A stretch of DNA of 64,000 nt, from positions 5,002,501-5,066,500 of the forward strand of contig NZ_CP063362.1 in the NCBI RefSeq assembly GCF_016807805.1, read 5' to 3'. Under the pieces are notes generated by a model, which saw nothing but the letters and a program-made list of their open reading frames with translations, made no database searches and had not been told where the DNA came from. The translations under genes and the position numbers were made by a program. The first letter of the stretch is position 1; each line of letters opens with the position of its first letter. Of the stretch, positions 42,676 through 52,297 are shown piece after piece. Source of the stretch: Xanthobacter dioxanivorans. GTDB taxonomy: Bacteria; Pseudomonadota; Alphaproteobacteria; Rhizobiales; Xanthobacteraceae.

Positions 42676-43974
42676 CTAGCGCCGTGGCCGCGTCTCCGGC
42701 ATGACGAGGAGGACGGTGAGAAAGCCGATGCCGGCGATGGCGGCGAGCAGCTCGAAGGCGGCGTAGCTGCCAAAATGGTCGGCCGCGAATCCGGCCAGCA
42801 CCGTGCTGATGGACGCGCCGATGCCCATGGCGCAGCCGACCGTGCCCTGCGCCAGGTTGAAGTGCCCGCCCTCGTGGGCGACGTCGAAGACCACCAGCGG
42901 CACGAGGACGCCGAGCACCGCCGCCGACAGGCCGTCGAGGATCTGGATCACCACCAGCAATTCGGGGGCGGTGACGGTGGCGAACAGGAGGCCGCGCACA
43001 ACCAGCGCCCCGAAGCCGGCGAGCAGCAACGGGCGGCGACCCCAGCTTTGGGCAAGCCGGCCCACCCACGGCGACAGCACGGTGACGGTGAATTGCGGCA
43101 CGACCATCGCCGCCGCGACCATCACGGTGGCCGTCTCGCTGAAGCGCATGGTGAGCAGGCTTGCAGCAAGCGGCAGCATGGCGGCGTTGGCGAGGTGGAA
43201 CAGCATCACGCAGGCCGCGAAGATCACCAGCGGCCGGTTGCGGACGATCGCGAGGGCGCCGCCGGCGAGGTCACCCCGCGGCGCGCGCGGCGCCGGGGCC
43301 TCGGACGGCACCGCGATATCCTGGGCGCGGATGCGCAAGAGCGCGAACAGCGCCGGCAAGACCATGAGGGCGGTGAGAAAGAACACCGCGTGGCTCGAGA
43401 GATAATAGCCGGCCGCCCCCATCACCGCGGCGGCGATCCCGGTGCCGGCCGAGGCGAAGGCGGCGTTTCGCCCCAGCCGCTCGCCGATGTGCCCCTCCCG
43501 GGCGATGCGCACGCTGAGCGCCACCAGGGCGAGGCCCAGCACGCTGCTGGCGACGGCATGCGCCACGCGGGACACCACCACCACTGGGAACACCGGCCAG
43601 AGGGCGAAGGCCAGCGCCGCTCCGGCGATGAAGAGGAGTGAGACGACCACGGCAGCGCGTAGCGAACGAAGCCGGTCCACCAGCGCTCCCAGCGGGATCT
43701 GCCCGCCGAGGCTGACGAGGCCGCCGATGGTGAGCACGAGGCCGATGTCCACCTGCGTCCACTTCTGCGTCGAGAGGAATACGGCAACGAAGGGACCGAA
43801 CCCCGTCTGCACGTCAGCGACGAAAAAGACGAGCCAGTCCAGTCCGCGCCGGCTGCGCCTGGCCACGGGCGGCGGCTCCGGCGCTGAGGCCCGGCCCCGC
43901 CGGGAAGGCGTGCCGTCCGGTGCCTCCCTGGCCTCACCTGGGCGGTTGCGAGGCTCTTCCGTCACGCCCGCCAT
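42676..43974 (-). CDS. Major facilitator superfamily transporter
   Basis: 432 aa with about twelve hydrophobic segments after a 45-residue charged N-terminus. The MFS motif A-like loop GALVDRLRSLRAA lies between helices 2 and 3, with its counterpart GRLAQSWGRRPLL in the second half. The N-terminal FFVADVQTGFGPFVAVFLSTQKWTQ recalls MFS proteins often annotated as drug or organic-ion exporters. Substrate unknown. It stands alone, on the opposite strand to GntR. Confidence 0.88.
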   Translation of the reverse strand: MAGVTEEPRNRPGEAREAPDGTPSRRGRASAPEPPPVARRSRRGLDWLVFFVADVQTGFGPFVAVFLSTQKWTQVDIGLVLTIGGLVSLGGQIPLGALVDRLRSLRAAVVVSLLFIAGAALAFALWPVFPVVVVSRVAHAVASSVLGLALVALSVRIAREGHIGERLGRNAAFASAGTGIAAAVMGAAGYYLSSHAVFFLTALMVLPALFALLRIRAQDIAVPSEAPAPRAPRGDLAGGALAIVRNRPLVIFAACVMLFHLANAAMLPLAASLLTMRFSETATVMVAAAMVVPQFTVTVLSPWVGRLAQSWGRRPLLLAGFGALVVRGLLFATVTAPELLVVIQILDGLSAAVLGVLVPLVVFDVAHEGGHFNLAQGTVGCAMGIGASISTVLAGFAADHFGSYAAFELLAAIAGIGFLTVLLVMPETRPRR

Positions 43975-44003
43975 GCCGATGCGCCTTCCCGATCTGATGG
44001 CGG

Positions 44004-44882
44004 CTAGGGCCTCTGCGCGGCCGGCGCAGAGGTGTCGACCGCAGCCGGCACGGGCGCCACCGGGGGCGAGGACGCCGAGGAAGCGGGGGCCTGGAAAGGG
44101 GCGGACTGGACGGGGGCGGATTGGACAGAGGAAGCCGCGGCGTCGGCTGCCGCGGCGGGAGCCGCAGATGGGGCCGGCGCGGCCGGATCCGCCCGTCCGA
44201 CGATGACCACCGCCTCGCCGGGCTTATAGGCCGGCGCCGTCCTGAGTTGGTCGCGCGACAGGTCGACGCTGATCGTATCCGCGCTGGCGCCCCTGGAAAA
44301 ATGCAGCACCCGCCAATCCACCGCGATCTTGCGCGTGCCGACGCCGAGAAAGCCCCCGAAATCGACGATGGCAGCGCGGATCACCCCGCTGCGGTCGACC
44401 ATGACGTCGACGAGGCGCCCCATATCCTCGCCGTTCAAGCCCTTTACCGGCTTGCCCAGCAGCGTATCGGCCACGGTGCCGTCGAGGATGACGGCAGGGG
44501 TCTCGGTTCCGGGCAGGCGGGCTGTCGCGGGTGTTCCCGGCTGCGCCCCCGGCCCGCCCTGGCCTGCGGCTCCCTGGCTGGGCGTTCCCTGGGCAGTCCC
44601 TCTCTGGGCGGGGCCGGCCGGCGGCGAGGGGTCCTGGGCGGGCGCCGCAGGCTGCGGCTGAGCCGGCGGTTGAACCGGAGGGAGTGGTGCCGGCTGCGAC
44701 ATGGCGATGCCGGTCACCGTGGCGAGGGCGGCAAAGCCGCCGGCCAGCCGTCCGAGCCAGACCGCGACGCAGGCGCGCAGCGCAAGCCGGATGGAGAGCC
44801 GGACAGGCACGGGCCGAGCGCCCGCCTTCAGGATGCATGCGGCATGGACGTGCCGGTCGGTGGACTTTGCCTGGATCAGCAT
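44004..44882 (-). CDS. PRC-barrel domain protein with long Pro/Ala-rich linkers
   Basis: 292 aa. An N-terminal hydrophobic stretch (about 43-62) could anchor it or act as a signal; residues 63-125 and 230-292 are low-complexity Pro/Ala/Gln. Between them is a PRC-barrel: DTLLGKPVKGLNGEDMGRLV, DVMVDRSGVIRAAIVDFGGF, GTRKIAVDWRVLHF. In Hyphomicrobiales such exported PRC-barrel proteins are common and poorly characterised, linked to envelope or stress. Nothing in the neighbours narrows its role. Confidence 0.83.
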   Translation of the reverse strand: MLIQAKSTDRHVHAACILKAGARPVPVRLSIRLALRACVAVWLGRLAGGFAALATVTGIAMSQPAPLPPVQPPAQPQPAAPAQDPSPPAGPAQRGTAQGTPSQGAAGQGGPGAQPGTPATARLPGTETPAVILDGTVADTLLGKPVKGLNGEDMGRLVDVMVDRSGVIRAAIVDFGGFLGVGTRKIAVDWRVLHFSRGASADTISVDLSRDQLRTAPAYKPGEAVVIVGRADPAAPAPSAAPAAAADAAASSVQSAPVQSAPFQAPASSASSPPVAPVPAAVDTSAPAAQRP

Positions 44883-45236
44883 GCCTGCCCTCCTGCTTGC
44901 CGTGGTTTCGTGCCGCCGGCGACCTTGATCCGGGCCATGGGCGAAACGCGTCCTTCGCTTCCCGCCACCGCCAGGGGCGCGCTCGTGCGCACCGCTTCGA
45001 AGCGGATACGCAGCCCGGAGCGGACGCCGCGGCGTTCCGCGGCGCAGCGATTTGCCGTCCTGATGAAACGAACTGGCCCGAGCGGCGTTCCCGCTTGGTG
45101 CGCCTGGATTGCAAGATCCACATCATCTCGAGCCGAACGAGGGAATGTGTACACTCTGCAACCGAAGGGGCGGCCATGCCCCGCACCGCAGCCTCTGCCT
45201 GGATATTCAGGGCGCCGCCGCTCCGACGGAGACGCC
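44883..45236. other. Intergenic region between the PRC-barrel protein and the ABC exporter
   Basis: 354 bp holding two divergent promoters. A short AT-richer stretch around 45110-45160 is the best place for them. Open frames continue through it from both sides but show no homology. No RNA gene or repeat recognised. Confidence 0.4.
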
Positions 45237-47039
45237 ATGCCCTGCGGCGACCCGCAGCATGCGCCGGCGGTGACCGATGACCTGAGCTATTACGCCAACC
45301 GGCCGCTCGCCTTCCTCGCCCGCTATGTCGCCCGGCACCGGCTGCGCCACATGGTCATCGTGGCAGCGGTGCTGGGAGCGGTGGCCTTCTCCGTCAGCAC
45401 GCAATATGGCGTGAAACTGCTGGTCGATGCCCTCGCCGCGTCGTCCTCGGCCGGATCGGCCCCGTGGGCCGCCTTCGCCGTGCTGGTTTCCTTCATCGCC
45501 GCCGACAACCTGCTCTGGCGCGTGGCAAGCTGGAATGCGGCCCATGCCTTCGTGAGCGTCACCGGCGACCTCAGGTCCGACCTTTTCCGCCATCTCACCG
45601 GCCACGCTCCGGCCTATTTCTCCGACCGCCTGCCCGGCGTGCTGACGAGCCGCGTCACGGCGACCTCGAACGCCGTGTTCCAGATCGAGAACATGTTCGT
45701 CTGGAATGTGATGCCGCCCTGCATCGCCACCGCCGGCGCCATCGTGTTCCTTGCCATCGTCAGCGTCGAGATGGCCCTGGTGCTGGTGGGCATCGCCGGC
45801 GCGGTGATGATCGTCATGTTCCGCATCGCCGCCACCGGCCGGCCTCTGCACCATGCCTTCGCCAATCGGGCGGCGGCCGTGGACGGCGAGATGGTGGACG
45901 TGGTGGGCAACATGGCCTTGGTGCGCGCATTCGGCGCCATCAGCCGCGAGCACCGGCGCTTCGACGCCACCGTCGCCGAGGAGATGAAGGCCCGCCGGCG
46001 CAGCCTCCTCTACCTTGAGAAGCTGCGCCTGATGCATGCGCTGGTGGTGGTGGTGATGACGCTCGCCCTCCTCGCCTGGGCCATCAGCCTGTGGCAAACC
46101 GGCCGGGCCAGCGCCGGCGACGTGGTGCTCGTCTGCACCCTCGGCATTTCGGTGCTGAGCGCCACCCGCGACCTCGCGGTCGCGCTGGTGGACGTGACCC
46201 AGCACATGGCCCGGCTGTCCGAGGCGCTGTCCACCCTGCTCTCGCCGCACGAGCTGCGCGACCATCCCGAGGCGGCGGCCCTGGTGCACACGGGTGCCCG
46301 CGTCACCTTCGAGGACATTTCCTTCCGCTACCCGAACGGCTGGCAGGTCTTCGACGGGTTCGGGGCCGAGATCGAGCCCGGCCAGCGCGTCGGGCTGGTG
46401 GGTCCCTCCGGCGGCGGCAAGTCCACGCTGGTGGCGCTGCTGCAACGCTTCTACCGGCTGCAGGGCGGTCGCATCCTGATCGACGGCCAGGACATCGCCC
46501 GCATCACCGAGGAAAGCCTGCGCCAGACCATCGCGGTGGTGCCGCAGGATACCGCGCTGCTCAACCGCACGCTGCTGGAGAACATCCGCTACGGCCGGCC
46601 CCACGCGACCGACGACGAGGTGTGGGAGGCCGCCATCGGGGCCCGCTGCCTGCCCTTCATCGAGAAGCTGCCGCAGGGCCTCGAGACCGTGGTGGGTGAC
46701 CGGGGCGTGAAGCTTTCCGGCGGTCAGCGCCAGCGCATCGCCATCGCCCGCGCGTTCCTCAAGAATGCGCCCATCCTCGTCCTCGACGAGGCGACCTCCG
46801 CCCTCGACACCGAAGCCGAGGAGGCGATCCGGGAAGCGCTGGAACGGCTGATGACCGGGCGTACCGTCATCACCATCGCCCACCGCCTGTCCACCTTGCG
46901 CAACTTCGACCGCATCCTGGTGCTGCGCGGCGGCAAGCTGGTGGAGGACGGCCCGCCGCACCGGCTGATGCGCGAACCCGGCATCTACCGCGACCTGGTC
47001 AACCGCGAGATGAGCCGCCTGTCGGAACAGGAGGTGTGA
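45237..47039 (+). CDS. ABC exporter, fused membrane and ATP-binding domains
   Basis: 600 aa half-transporter that should dimerise. Six membrane segments lie in residues 35-310 (ABC_membrane type I exporter), and the nucleotide-binding domain in 345-590 has Walker A GPSGGGKST, Q-loop VPQDTALLN, signature LSGGQRQR, Walker B ILVLDEATSALD and the switch His in IAHRLST. All are intact. It resembles the MsbA/multidrug/lipid exporter class. The ATG at 45237 is preceded by GGAG; the frame is open far upstream but without homology. Confidence 0.93.
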   Translation: MPCGDPQHAPAVTDDLSYYANRPLAFLARYVARHRLRHMVIVAAVLGAVAFSVSTQYGVKLLVDALAASSSAGSAPWAAFAVLVSFIAADNLLWRVASWNAAHAFVSVTGDLRSDLFRHLTGHAPAYFSDRLPGVLTSRVTATSNAVFQIENMFVWNVMPPCIATAGAIVFLAIVSVEMALVLVGIAGAVMIVMFRIAATGRPLHHAFANRAAAVDGEMVDVVGNMALVRAFGAISREHRRFDATVAEEMKARRRSLLYLEKLRLMHALVVVVMTLALLAWAISLWQTGRASAGDVVLVCTLGISVLSATRDLAVALVDVTQHMARLSEALSTLLSPHELRDHPEAAALVHTGARVTFEDISFRYPNGWQVFDGFGAEIEPGQRVGLVGPSGGGKSTLVALLQRFYRLQGGRILIDGQDIARITEESLRQTIAVVPQDTALLNRTLLENIRYGRPHATDDEVWEAAIGARCLPFIEKLPQGLETVVGDRGVKLSGGQRQRIAIARAFLKNAPILVLDEATSALDTEAEEAIREALERLMTGRTVITIAHRLSTLRNFDRILVLRGGKLVEDGPPHRLMREPGIYRDLVNREMSRLSEQEV

Positions 47040-47308
47040 ACCGCTCGTGGGCCTGTGTTACCCGACCGCTGCCGGAGTTGCAGCCGGGCTAACGCATCGC
47101 GTCCACGCCATCGGGATGTCCTGAGGACGCGCCGCCCGACGGAGCCGATCGCGGCATCGGCCGACGGTACGCCCCGCGGCAAAGGCCCAGTTGACGCGGC
47201 GGGACTAGTGCCATCACGCGGCCCATGTGGGCCCGGTCGGGCATGCGGGCGGCGGCAGATGCGCTCCGTCGCCCGCGTCGGTCGACCTGTCCCCGGGACA
47301 GGCGAAAC

Positions 47309-47611
47309 TCAATCGGCGGCCCCGTCGGTCGCATCCTGGGCCGCGCCCCAGTGCGGGTCCTGCGCACCGACAAAGGTCGGGATGCTGGAGGACGCGGGCA
47401 GCTTGCGCAGTCCGGCCGGCACGCGCACCGCCGGCGCAGCCTCGTTGAAGAACAGGGCCGGCGAGGTCTCGTTGCCGTATTTCTGGAAGAACTGCTCCTG
47501 CTCCATGTTCTCCTTGGTCACGGTCTCGTCGGCATACGCGTTGCCGACGATCCCCATGCCGACCAGGGCGAGCGTGCCGAAAGTGGTCAGGAGCTTCAGG
47601 CGGGTATTCAT
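47309..47611 (-). CDS. Small secreted protein of unknown function
   Basis: 100 aa with a clear Sec signal (MNTRLKLLTTFGTLALVGMG, cleavage near NAYA-DETV). The mature part of about 72 residues is acidic at first (TVTKENMEQEQFFQKYG) and Pro/Ala-rich later, with no cysteine. The ATG follows TGGAGAACGAAC. No family recognised. It is transcribed alone toward the ABC exporter. Confidence 0.68.
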   Translation of the reverse strand: MNTRLKLLTTFGTLALVGMGIVGNAYADETVTKENMEQEQFFQKYGNETSPALFFNEAAPAVRVPAGLRKLPASSSIPTFVGAQDPHWGAAQDATDGAAD

Positions 47612-47916
47612 GTTCGTTCTCCATGTCTGGTGTGGAGAGAACATAGAAAACGCGCGGCGCCACCGAAATCAGCCAACGATTTCGTGGGCTAGTGCATACA
47701 GGTGGGATGAAGAGACCTTCGTATGATCGGGCCGCGATGCCTGGTCCCGGCCTCGGTGCCCCGACGGCGTGCGTAGCAAGGCCCGCACAGGCGCAACGCC
47801 GCCGCCGCGGAGGCGGCGCGGGACGTCTTGTTCCCATGGTTGAGGCTTCCCGAGGCTCGATGGCCGCACCATGCCCAAACCGCCGACGGGATGGCGTCCG
47901 GCGGGGCGCCGCCATG
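47612..47916. other. Intergenic region between the small secreted protein and manC
   Basis: 305 bp. It should hold the promoter of the small secreted protein and the end of manC transcription. GC-rich dyads around 47790-47850 (GCCGCCGC...GGCGGCG) could terminate manC, but no T-run follows. No gene seen. Confidence 0.4.
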
Positions 47917-49329
47917 TCAGGCACGCTGGTAGATGTTCTCCAGGCGCACGATGTCGTCCTCGCCCAGATAGGAGCCGGTCTGCACCTCGATGAGTTCGAG
48001 ACGGATGCGGCCGGGATTGGCGAGGCGATGCACGTTGCCGAGGGGGATGTAGGTGGATTCGTTCTCGTGCACGGTGAACTTGCGGTCGGCGAGCGTCACC
48101 TCCGCCGTGCCGCGCACGACGATCCAGTGCTCGGCGCGATGATGGTGCTTCTGCAGCGAGAGCACGCCGCCCGGCTCCACCACGATCTTCTTCACCTGGA
48201 AGCGGTCGCCGAGGCAGACCGTCTCGTAGGTGCCCCACGGCCGATGCACGATCTGGTGCACGTCGGCCTCGCGGCGGTTGGATTTCTTGAGCTGGGTGAC
48301 CAGGTCCTTCACGTCCTGGCTGCGGTCGGTGGGCATCACCAGAACCGCATCGGAAGTGGCGACCACCGACACATTCTCAAGTCCGATGCAGGCCACCAGC
48401 GGCCCCTCGGAACGCACATAGCTTCCCGAGCTGTCGAGCAGCGCCACCGGCCCCTGCACCACGTTGCCGTCGCCATCGGCCGCCCCGACCTCGTACACCG
48501 CATCCCACGACCCGAGATCGGACCAGGAGAAGTCGCCCCGCACCACGGCAGACTTGCGCGTGTGCTCCAGCACCGCGAAGTCGATGGACTTGGCCGGCGC
48601 CGCCTCGAACGCCTTGGGATCGAGGCGGATGAAGCCGATATCCTCGTCCGCAAGCTCCAGCGCGGCCACCGCGTTACTGGTCAGCTCCGGCTCGAAGGCC
48701 ATCGCCTCCGAGATGAGGAGCTCCGCCGGGAACAGGAAGTTACCGGAATTCCAGAGATAGCCGGCATCCAGATAGCGCTGCGCGGTCGGCGCGTCGGGCT
48801 TCTCGACGAAGGAGTCCACCTCGAACGCGCCCTCCCCGCCCAGCGCCGCGCCGGGATTGATGTAGCCATAGCTGGTGCGCGGGGAATCGGGGGCGATACC
48901 GAAGGTGACGATGCGGCCGAGGGCCGCCGCCTTGGCGGCGATGGTCACCGCGGCGCGGAACTTCTCCGGCTCCCGCACCACATGGTCGGAGGCGAGCGCC
49001 AGGATCAGCGTCTCCGGCCCGTAGCGCCGCGCCACATAGGCCGAGGCCACCACCAGCGCCGGGGCGCTGTCGCGCCGCGCCGGCTCGAGGATGATGGCGG
49101 GCTCGATTCCCACCTCCTGCGCCTGGCGCTGGACATAGAAGCGGTAGTCGCCGTTGGTGATCACCACCGGCGGAAGGAAATCAGGCCCCGGCGGCGTGCG
49201 CAGCAGGGTCTCCTGGAATAGCGAGAGATTCGATGTGAGCGCGATGAACTGCTTCGGAAGGGCGTTGCGCGACAGCGGCCAGAGGCGGGTTCCGGTACCA
49301 CCGGCGAGCACGACGGGGACGATCTTCAT
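47917..49329 (-). CDS. manC: Mannose-1-phosphate guanylyltransferase / mannose-6-phosphate isomerase
   Basis: 470 aa bifunctional type II enzyme. The N-terminal nucleotidyltransferase starts with PVVLAGGTGTRLWPLSR (residues 5-21, GTP-binding) and has the mannose-binding FVEKPD; the C-terminal cupin is the isomerase half (HRPWGTYETV, VEPGGVLSLQKHHHRAEHWIVVRGTAEVT, ENESTYIPLGNVHRLANPG, with the metal-binding QKHHH). It makes GDP-mannose for exopolysaccharide and for the gmd product at 7003-8085. The ATG follows AGAGGAATGAG. It stands alone here, away from the polysaccharide locus. Confidence 0.96.
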   Translation of the reverse strand: MKIVPVVLAGGTGTRLWPLSRNALPKQFIALTSNLSLFQETLLRTPPGPDFLPPVVITNGDYRFYVQRQAQEVGIEPAIILEPARRDSAPALVVASAYVARRYGPETLILALASDHVVREPEKFRAAVTIAAKAAALGRIVTFGIAPDSPRTSYGYINPGAALGGEGAFEVDSFVEKPDAPTAQRYLDAGYLWNSGNFLFPAELLISEAMAFEPELTSNAVAALELADEDIGFIRLDPKAFEAAPAKSIDFAVLEHTRKSAVVRGDFSWSDLGSWDAVYEVGAADGDGNVVQGPVALLDSSGSYVRSEGPLVACIGLENVSVVATSDAVLVMPTDRSQDVKDLVTQLKKSNRREADVHQIVHRPWGTYETVCLGDRFQVKKIVVEPGGVLSLQKHHHRAEHWIVVRGTAEVTLADRKFTVHENESTYIPLGNVHRLANPGRIRLELIEVQTGSYLGEDDIVRLENIYQRA

Positions 49330-49602
49330 CTCATTCCTCTCGAAATGCGCCGCGTCGGCCGACCCCGGCCGTTCCGCCTAGAATTGACACACCGCACATA
49401 GACCGTCCAGCACGCGGGTGGTGCAGAAAGGCGGGGCAGGCGGGCGGCCGCGCCCGGAAAAGCGTTGTCCCTGAAGGCATCACGCCGCAGGGTCGCCGGG
49501 GCGGCGCGGAGCGATTGTGCAGCGCAATAGCGCCGCCCGCCTCCATTTGCCCTCCGCGGCGTTATCCTGGCACCCCCCTGCGCCGCGCATCCGCCGCCCC
49601 GC

Positions 49603-50610
49603 TCATGGCGTCGCCGGGAGCTTCCGCCTGAGCACCGCGGCGAGGACGACGGACACGCCCACCATCAGCAGCACGCCCACGAAGATGCCGGCGAGGCGCT
49701 CCACCACCGGAAGCAGCGCCGCCGGCGGCCCGCTTCCGGTCACCATGGCGGTGATGAAGGCCACGCCGCCCTGGGTGCCGATATAGGATTGCGACCCGCC
49801 GCCATGGTGCAGGCGGGAGAAATAGAAGATGCCCGCGAACAGGACCGCCCCGTAGAGCGGCAGGGCATCGAGGTCCAGCGACAACGCCGCGACGCCCAGC
49901 GCCGCGCCGAGGGCACAGCCCAGGAAACGCTGCCGCGCCCGGGCGCGGATGGCGGCGAAGTCCCGGTCGAGCACCACGAGGGCGGACGCGATGGCCTGGG
50001 GAAGGGACGGAATGTCGAACCACGACCAGATCGCCGTCATGCCCACGGCGGACAAGCCGCCCACCAAAGCGAGGCGGGTGAGGTCGAGGTCTGGCGCATG
50101 CGCCGCCGCCGGGGCCACCGCGGCATGGGCCGGCGCCGGGGGGCGCGCGAGAGCGTGGACGAAAGCACTGGCGAGGACACCGCACGCGATCTCGACGAAG
50201 CGGAACTGGGCGAAGGAGAACAGCACCCGGGGCTCGACGATGCTCACCGTCACCATGAGCATGATGGTGATCGTGCCGTAGAACCAGGCATAGCCGTAGC
50301 GGCTGGCGAAGCGCTGGTAGGAGCCCAGGGCGCACGCGGCGAACAGGGCCAGAGCCTGGAACGCGACCCTCCCCTCCATGACGATCGCCAGGGCATAGCC
50401 CAGCGCGAGCCCCGCCATCGTCCCGACCACCCGCATGACCGCCTTGCGCCAGAGGGCGCCGAAATCGGGATTGGCCACCACCCACGCCGAGATGGCCGCC
50501 CACCACATGTCCTGAAGTCCCAGCGCCGCGCCCACCAGCACCGCCAGCACCACGCTCGATGCGGTAAGGGCGCCCTGCCGCGCGCTCCATCCGGGAGGGG
50601 AGCCCGCCAC
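49603..50610 (-). CDS. FUSC-family inner-membrane efflux protein
   Basis: 335 aa, two clusters of hydrophobic segments (about 15-150 and 185-330) in the pattern of FUSC/AaeB-like aromatic-acid or fusaric-acid exporters (YGYAWFYGTITIMLMVTVSI; then a second half with IWSWFDIPSL). It is shorter than the usual 600-700 aa because the cytoplasmic parts are small. It begins with a GTG three bases after the stop of the HlyD-type gene, so it is coupled to it. Together they form an efflux pair regulated by the MarR gene upstream. Confidence 0.85.
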   Translation of the reverse strand: MAGSPPGWSARQGALTASSVVLAVLVGAALGLQDMWWAAISAWVVANPDFGALWRKAVMRVVGTMAGLALGYALAIVMEGRVAFQALALFAACALGSYQRFASRYGYAWFYGTITIMLMVTVSIVEPRVLFSFAQFRFVEIACGVLASAFVHALARPPAPAHAAVAPAAAHAPDLDLTRLALVGGLSAVGMTAIWSWFDIPSLPQAIASALVVLDRDFAAIRARARQRFLGCALGAALGVAALSLDLDALPLYGAVLFAGIFYFSRLHHGGGSQSYIGTQGGVAFITAMVTGSGPPAALLPVVERLAGIFVGVLLMVGVSVVLAAVLRRKLPATP

Positions 50611-50613
50611 CGC

Positions 50614-51594
50614 TCAGAACCAGATCAGCACGCGGGCGTCGGCACCGCGATAGAGGGGCTGGGTCCCGGGCAGGGGACCCATGTCGATCAGCACCGGAAA
50701 GCGGCGCGGCAGACGAATCCAGTCGGTGTCGAGGGGCACGTAGGGCAGAGCCCCCTCCTCCGACGGCGTGCGGGCGATGCCCGGAGCGATGGAGCGCACG
50801 GTGCCCTCGTGCAGGCGCCAGGGATCCGAGCCGATGGTGAACCACACCGTCTGCCCCACCCTGAGGCGGGCCAGGTGGCGCTCGTTCACCGCGGCCACGA
50901 TGTGCCAGTTGTCATTGGAGACGAGCGCGGCCAAAGGCTTGCCGGCATGGGCATAATCCCCGGCCCGCATCGCCAGCGGCGCCACCCGCCCGGCCACCGG
51001 CGCGGCGACGCGGGTGCGGTCGAGATCGTAGCGGGCCTTGTCGAGGGCGCGGACGGCCGTCTCGCGCTCGGCTTGCCGTACCGAAACCAGGCCTTCGGCG
51101 ACGGCGAGGAGGCTCTGCGCCTTGCGCAGTTCGGCGCTGGCCACGAGCGCGTTGCGGTTCGCCTCGTCGAGGGCGGCGGCCGATGCGTCCCCGGTCTGCG
51201 CCAGGGATTGCACGCGCTGGCGCTCGCGGTCGGCATTCTCCCAGGAGGCCTGCGCCGCCGCCACCATCGCCATGCTTTCGGCGATGGCGTCACGCGCCAT
51301 CTTCGTGCGCTGCTCGGCGAGGGCCACCTCCGCCGCGGCGGAGGCGACGGCGAGCGCGAACGGATCGCGCTCGATCTGCGCCACGCTCGCCCCCGTCGCC
51401 ACGGACGCGTCGTCCTTCACCGGCACGGCGACGAGGGGTCCCGAGACCTCGGGGGCGAGGAAGATCACGTTGCTGTCCACATAGGCATCGCCGGTATAGG
51501 CGAAGAAGTGGACGGAGGTTTCATAGATGAGGAAGACCGCCGCGACCGCGCCCAGCAGGCAGGCGACCACATGGCGTTCGACGAACGAGAGCAC
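50614..51594 (-). CDS. HlyD-family membrane fusion protein (EmrA/AaeA type)
   Basis: 326 aa. One N-terminal TM helix (about 9-26, VACLLGAVAAVFLIYE), a lipoyl/barrel-sandwich part (VSGPLVAVPVKDDASVATG), a long alpha-helical hairpin (about 75-190) and the second barrel half with VAAPVAGRVAPLAMRAGDY and NDNWHIVAAVNERHLARLRVGQ. It links the inner-membrane exporter to the outer membrane. I chose the GTG at 51594, which has GGAGG five bases upstream; an ATG 13 codons earlier has no such site. Operon: MarR, HlyD-type, FUSC. Confidence 0.88.
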   Translation of the reverse strand: MLSFVERHVVACLLGAVAAVFLIYETSVHFFAYTGDAYVDSNVIFLAPEVSGPLVAVPVKDDASVATGASVAQIERDPFALAVASAAAEVALAEQRTKMARDAIAESMAMVAAAQASWENADRERQRVQSLAQTGDASAAALDEANRNALVASAELRKAQSLLAVAEGLVSVRQAERETAVRALDKARYDLDRTRVAAPVAGRVAPLAMRAGDYAHAGKPLAALVSNDNWHIVAAVNERHLARLRVGQTVWFTIGSDPWRLHEGTVRSIAPGIARTPSEEGALPYVPLDTDWIRLPRRFPVLIDMGPLPGTQPLYRGADARVLIWF

Positions 51595-51737
51595 GCACGC
51601 CTCCAGGCAAATCCCGATGCCGTCCGTTACCATGCACCGTCGCCCCGCACCAAGCGCGGCAGGGCGACGGGGTGGAGGGCGAAGGCAAGGGCCGGCGCGG
51701 CGCGCGGGTGGCGCGGTGGCGGCCAGGGCCTCGGTGT

Positions 51738-52229
51738 TCAGTCCTCGCCGCGCCGGGGGCGCTTGCGGGTCTTGAAGTCGGCCTTCAGCTCGGCGCGGCT
51801 GTAGTGGTTGTTGCCCTCCACCAGCTGGGTCAGCATGGCGAGGAAGGCGGAGCGATATTCCGGATCCAGCGGCTCGAGCAGGCGCTGCTGCGCCTTCACC
51901 ATGCCGGCGTACATCTTCTCCACCAGTTCCCGGCCCTCGTCGGTGAGAAAGGCGTTCATGGAGCGCCGGTCCCGGTCGGAGCGCTCGCGCCGCACCAGCC
52001 CGCGTTCGGCGAGGCGCTCCAGCACGTCCGCCACATTGGTGCGGTCGATGCCCACTTCCACGCCGATGGTGCGCTGGTCGCTGCCGGAATGCTGGAGCAG
52101 CGTGGTCATCAGCCCGTATTGCACCGGGGTGATGCTGAACGCCTTGCACTCCTCCAGGAAGATCGCGGAATGGATCTGGTGCAGCCGCCGCACCAGAAAG
52201 CCGGGGCGTTCCCACAACGGCATGGGCAA
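51738..52229 (-). CDS. MarR-family transcriptional regulator
   Basis: 163 aa. The winged helix (about 33-105) is clear: FSITPVQYGLMTTLLQHSGSDQRTIG, VEVGIDRTNVADVLERLAERGLVRR, then the wing ERSDRDRRSMNAFLTDEGRELV. It likely represses the HlyD/FUSC efflux pair and responds to aromatic acids, which suits the aromatic catabolic genes further right. The start is uncertain: TTG at 52229 or ATG at 52223, neither with a ribosome site, because a GC-rich 14-15-bp tandem repeat abuts the start. Confidence 0.9.
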   Translation of the reverse strand: MPMPLWERPGFLVRRLHQIHSAIFLEECKAFSITPVQYGLMTTLLQHSGSDQRTIGVEVGIDRTNVADVLERLAERGLVRRERSDRDRRSMNAFLTDEGRELVEKMYAGMVKAQQRLLEPLDPEYRSAFLAMLTQLVEGNNHYSRAELKADFKTRKRPRRGED

Positions 52230-52297
52230 ATGGTCGGGGGACAGGTGGTCGGGGGCACGTGATCAGGGGGCAGGTGGTCAGGGGGCAGGTGGTCCGG
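52227..52297 (-). repeat. Tandem repeat, 14-15-bp unit, about five copies
   Basis: On the plus strand the unit reads CAGGTGGTCAGGGGG, with variants CAAATGGTCGGGGGA, CAGGTGGTCGGGGG and CACGTGATCAGGGGG. It lies in the leader of the MarR gene and overlaps its start, where slipped-strand changes could alter expression. Confidence 0.8.

Noticed and set aside
44121..45236. N-terminal extension of the ABC exporter by about 370 codons
   Set aside because: The open frame upstream is antisense to the PRC-barrel gene, is arginine-rich and shows no domain; the exporter begins at 45237 with a ribosome site.
52227..52297. CRISPR array
   Set aside because: Units of 14-15 bp are contiguous, with no unique spacers and no cas genes nearby.
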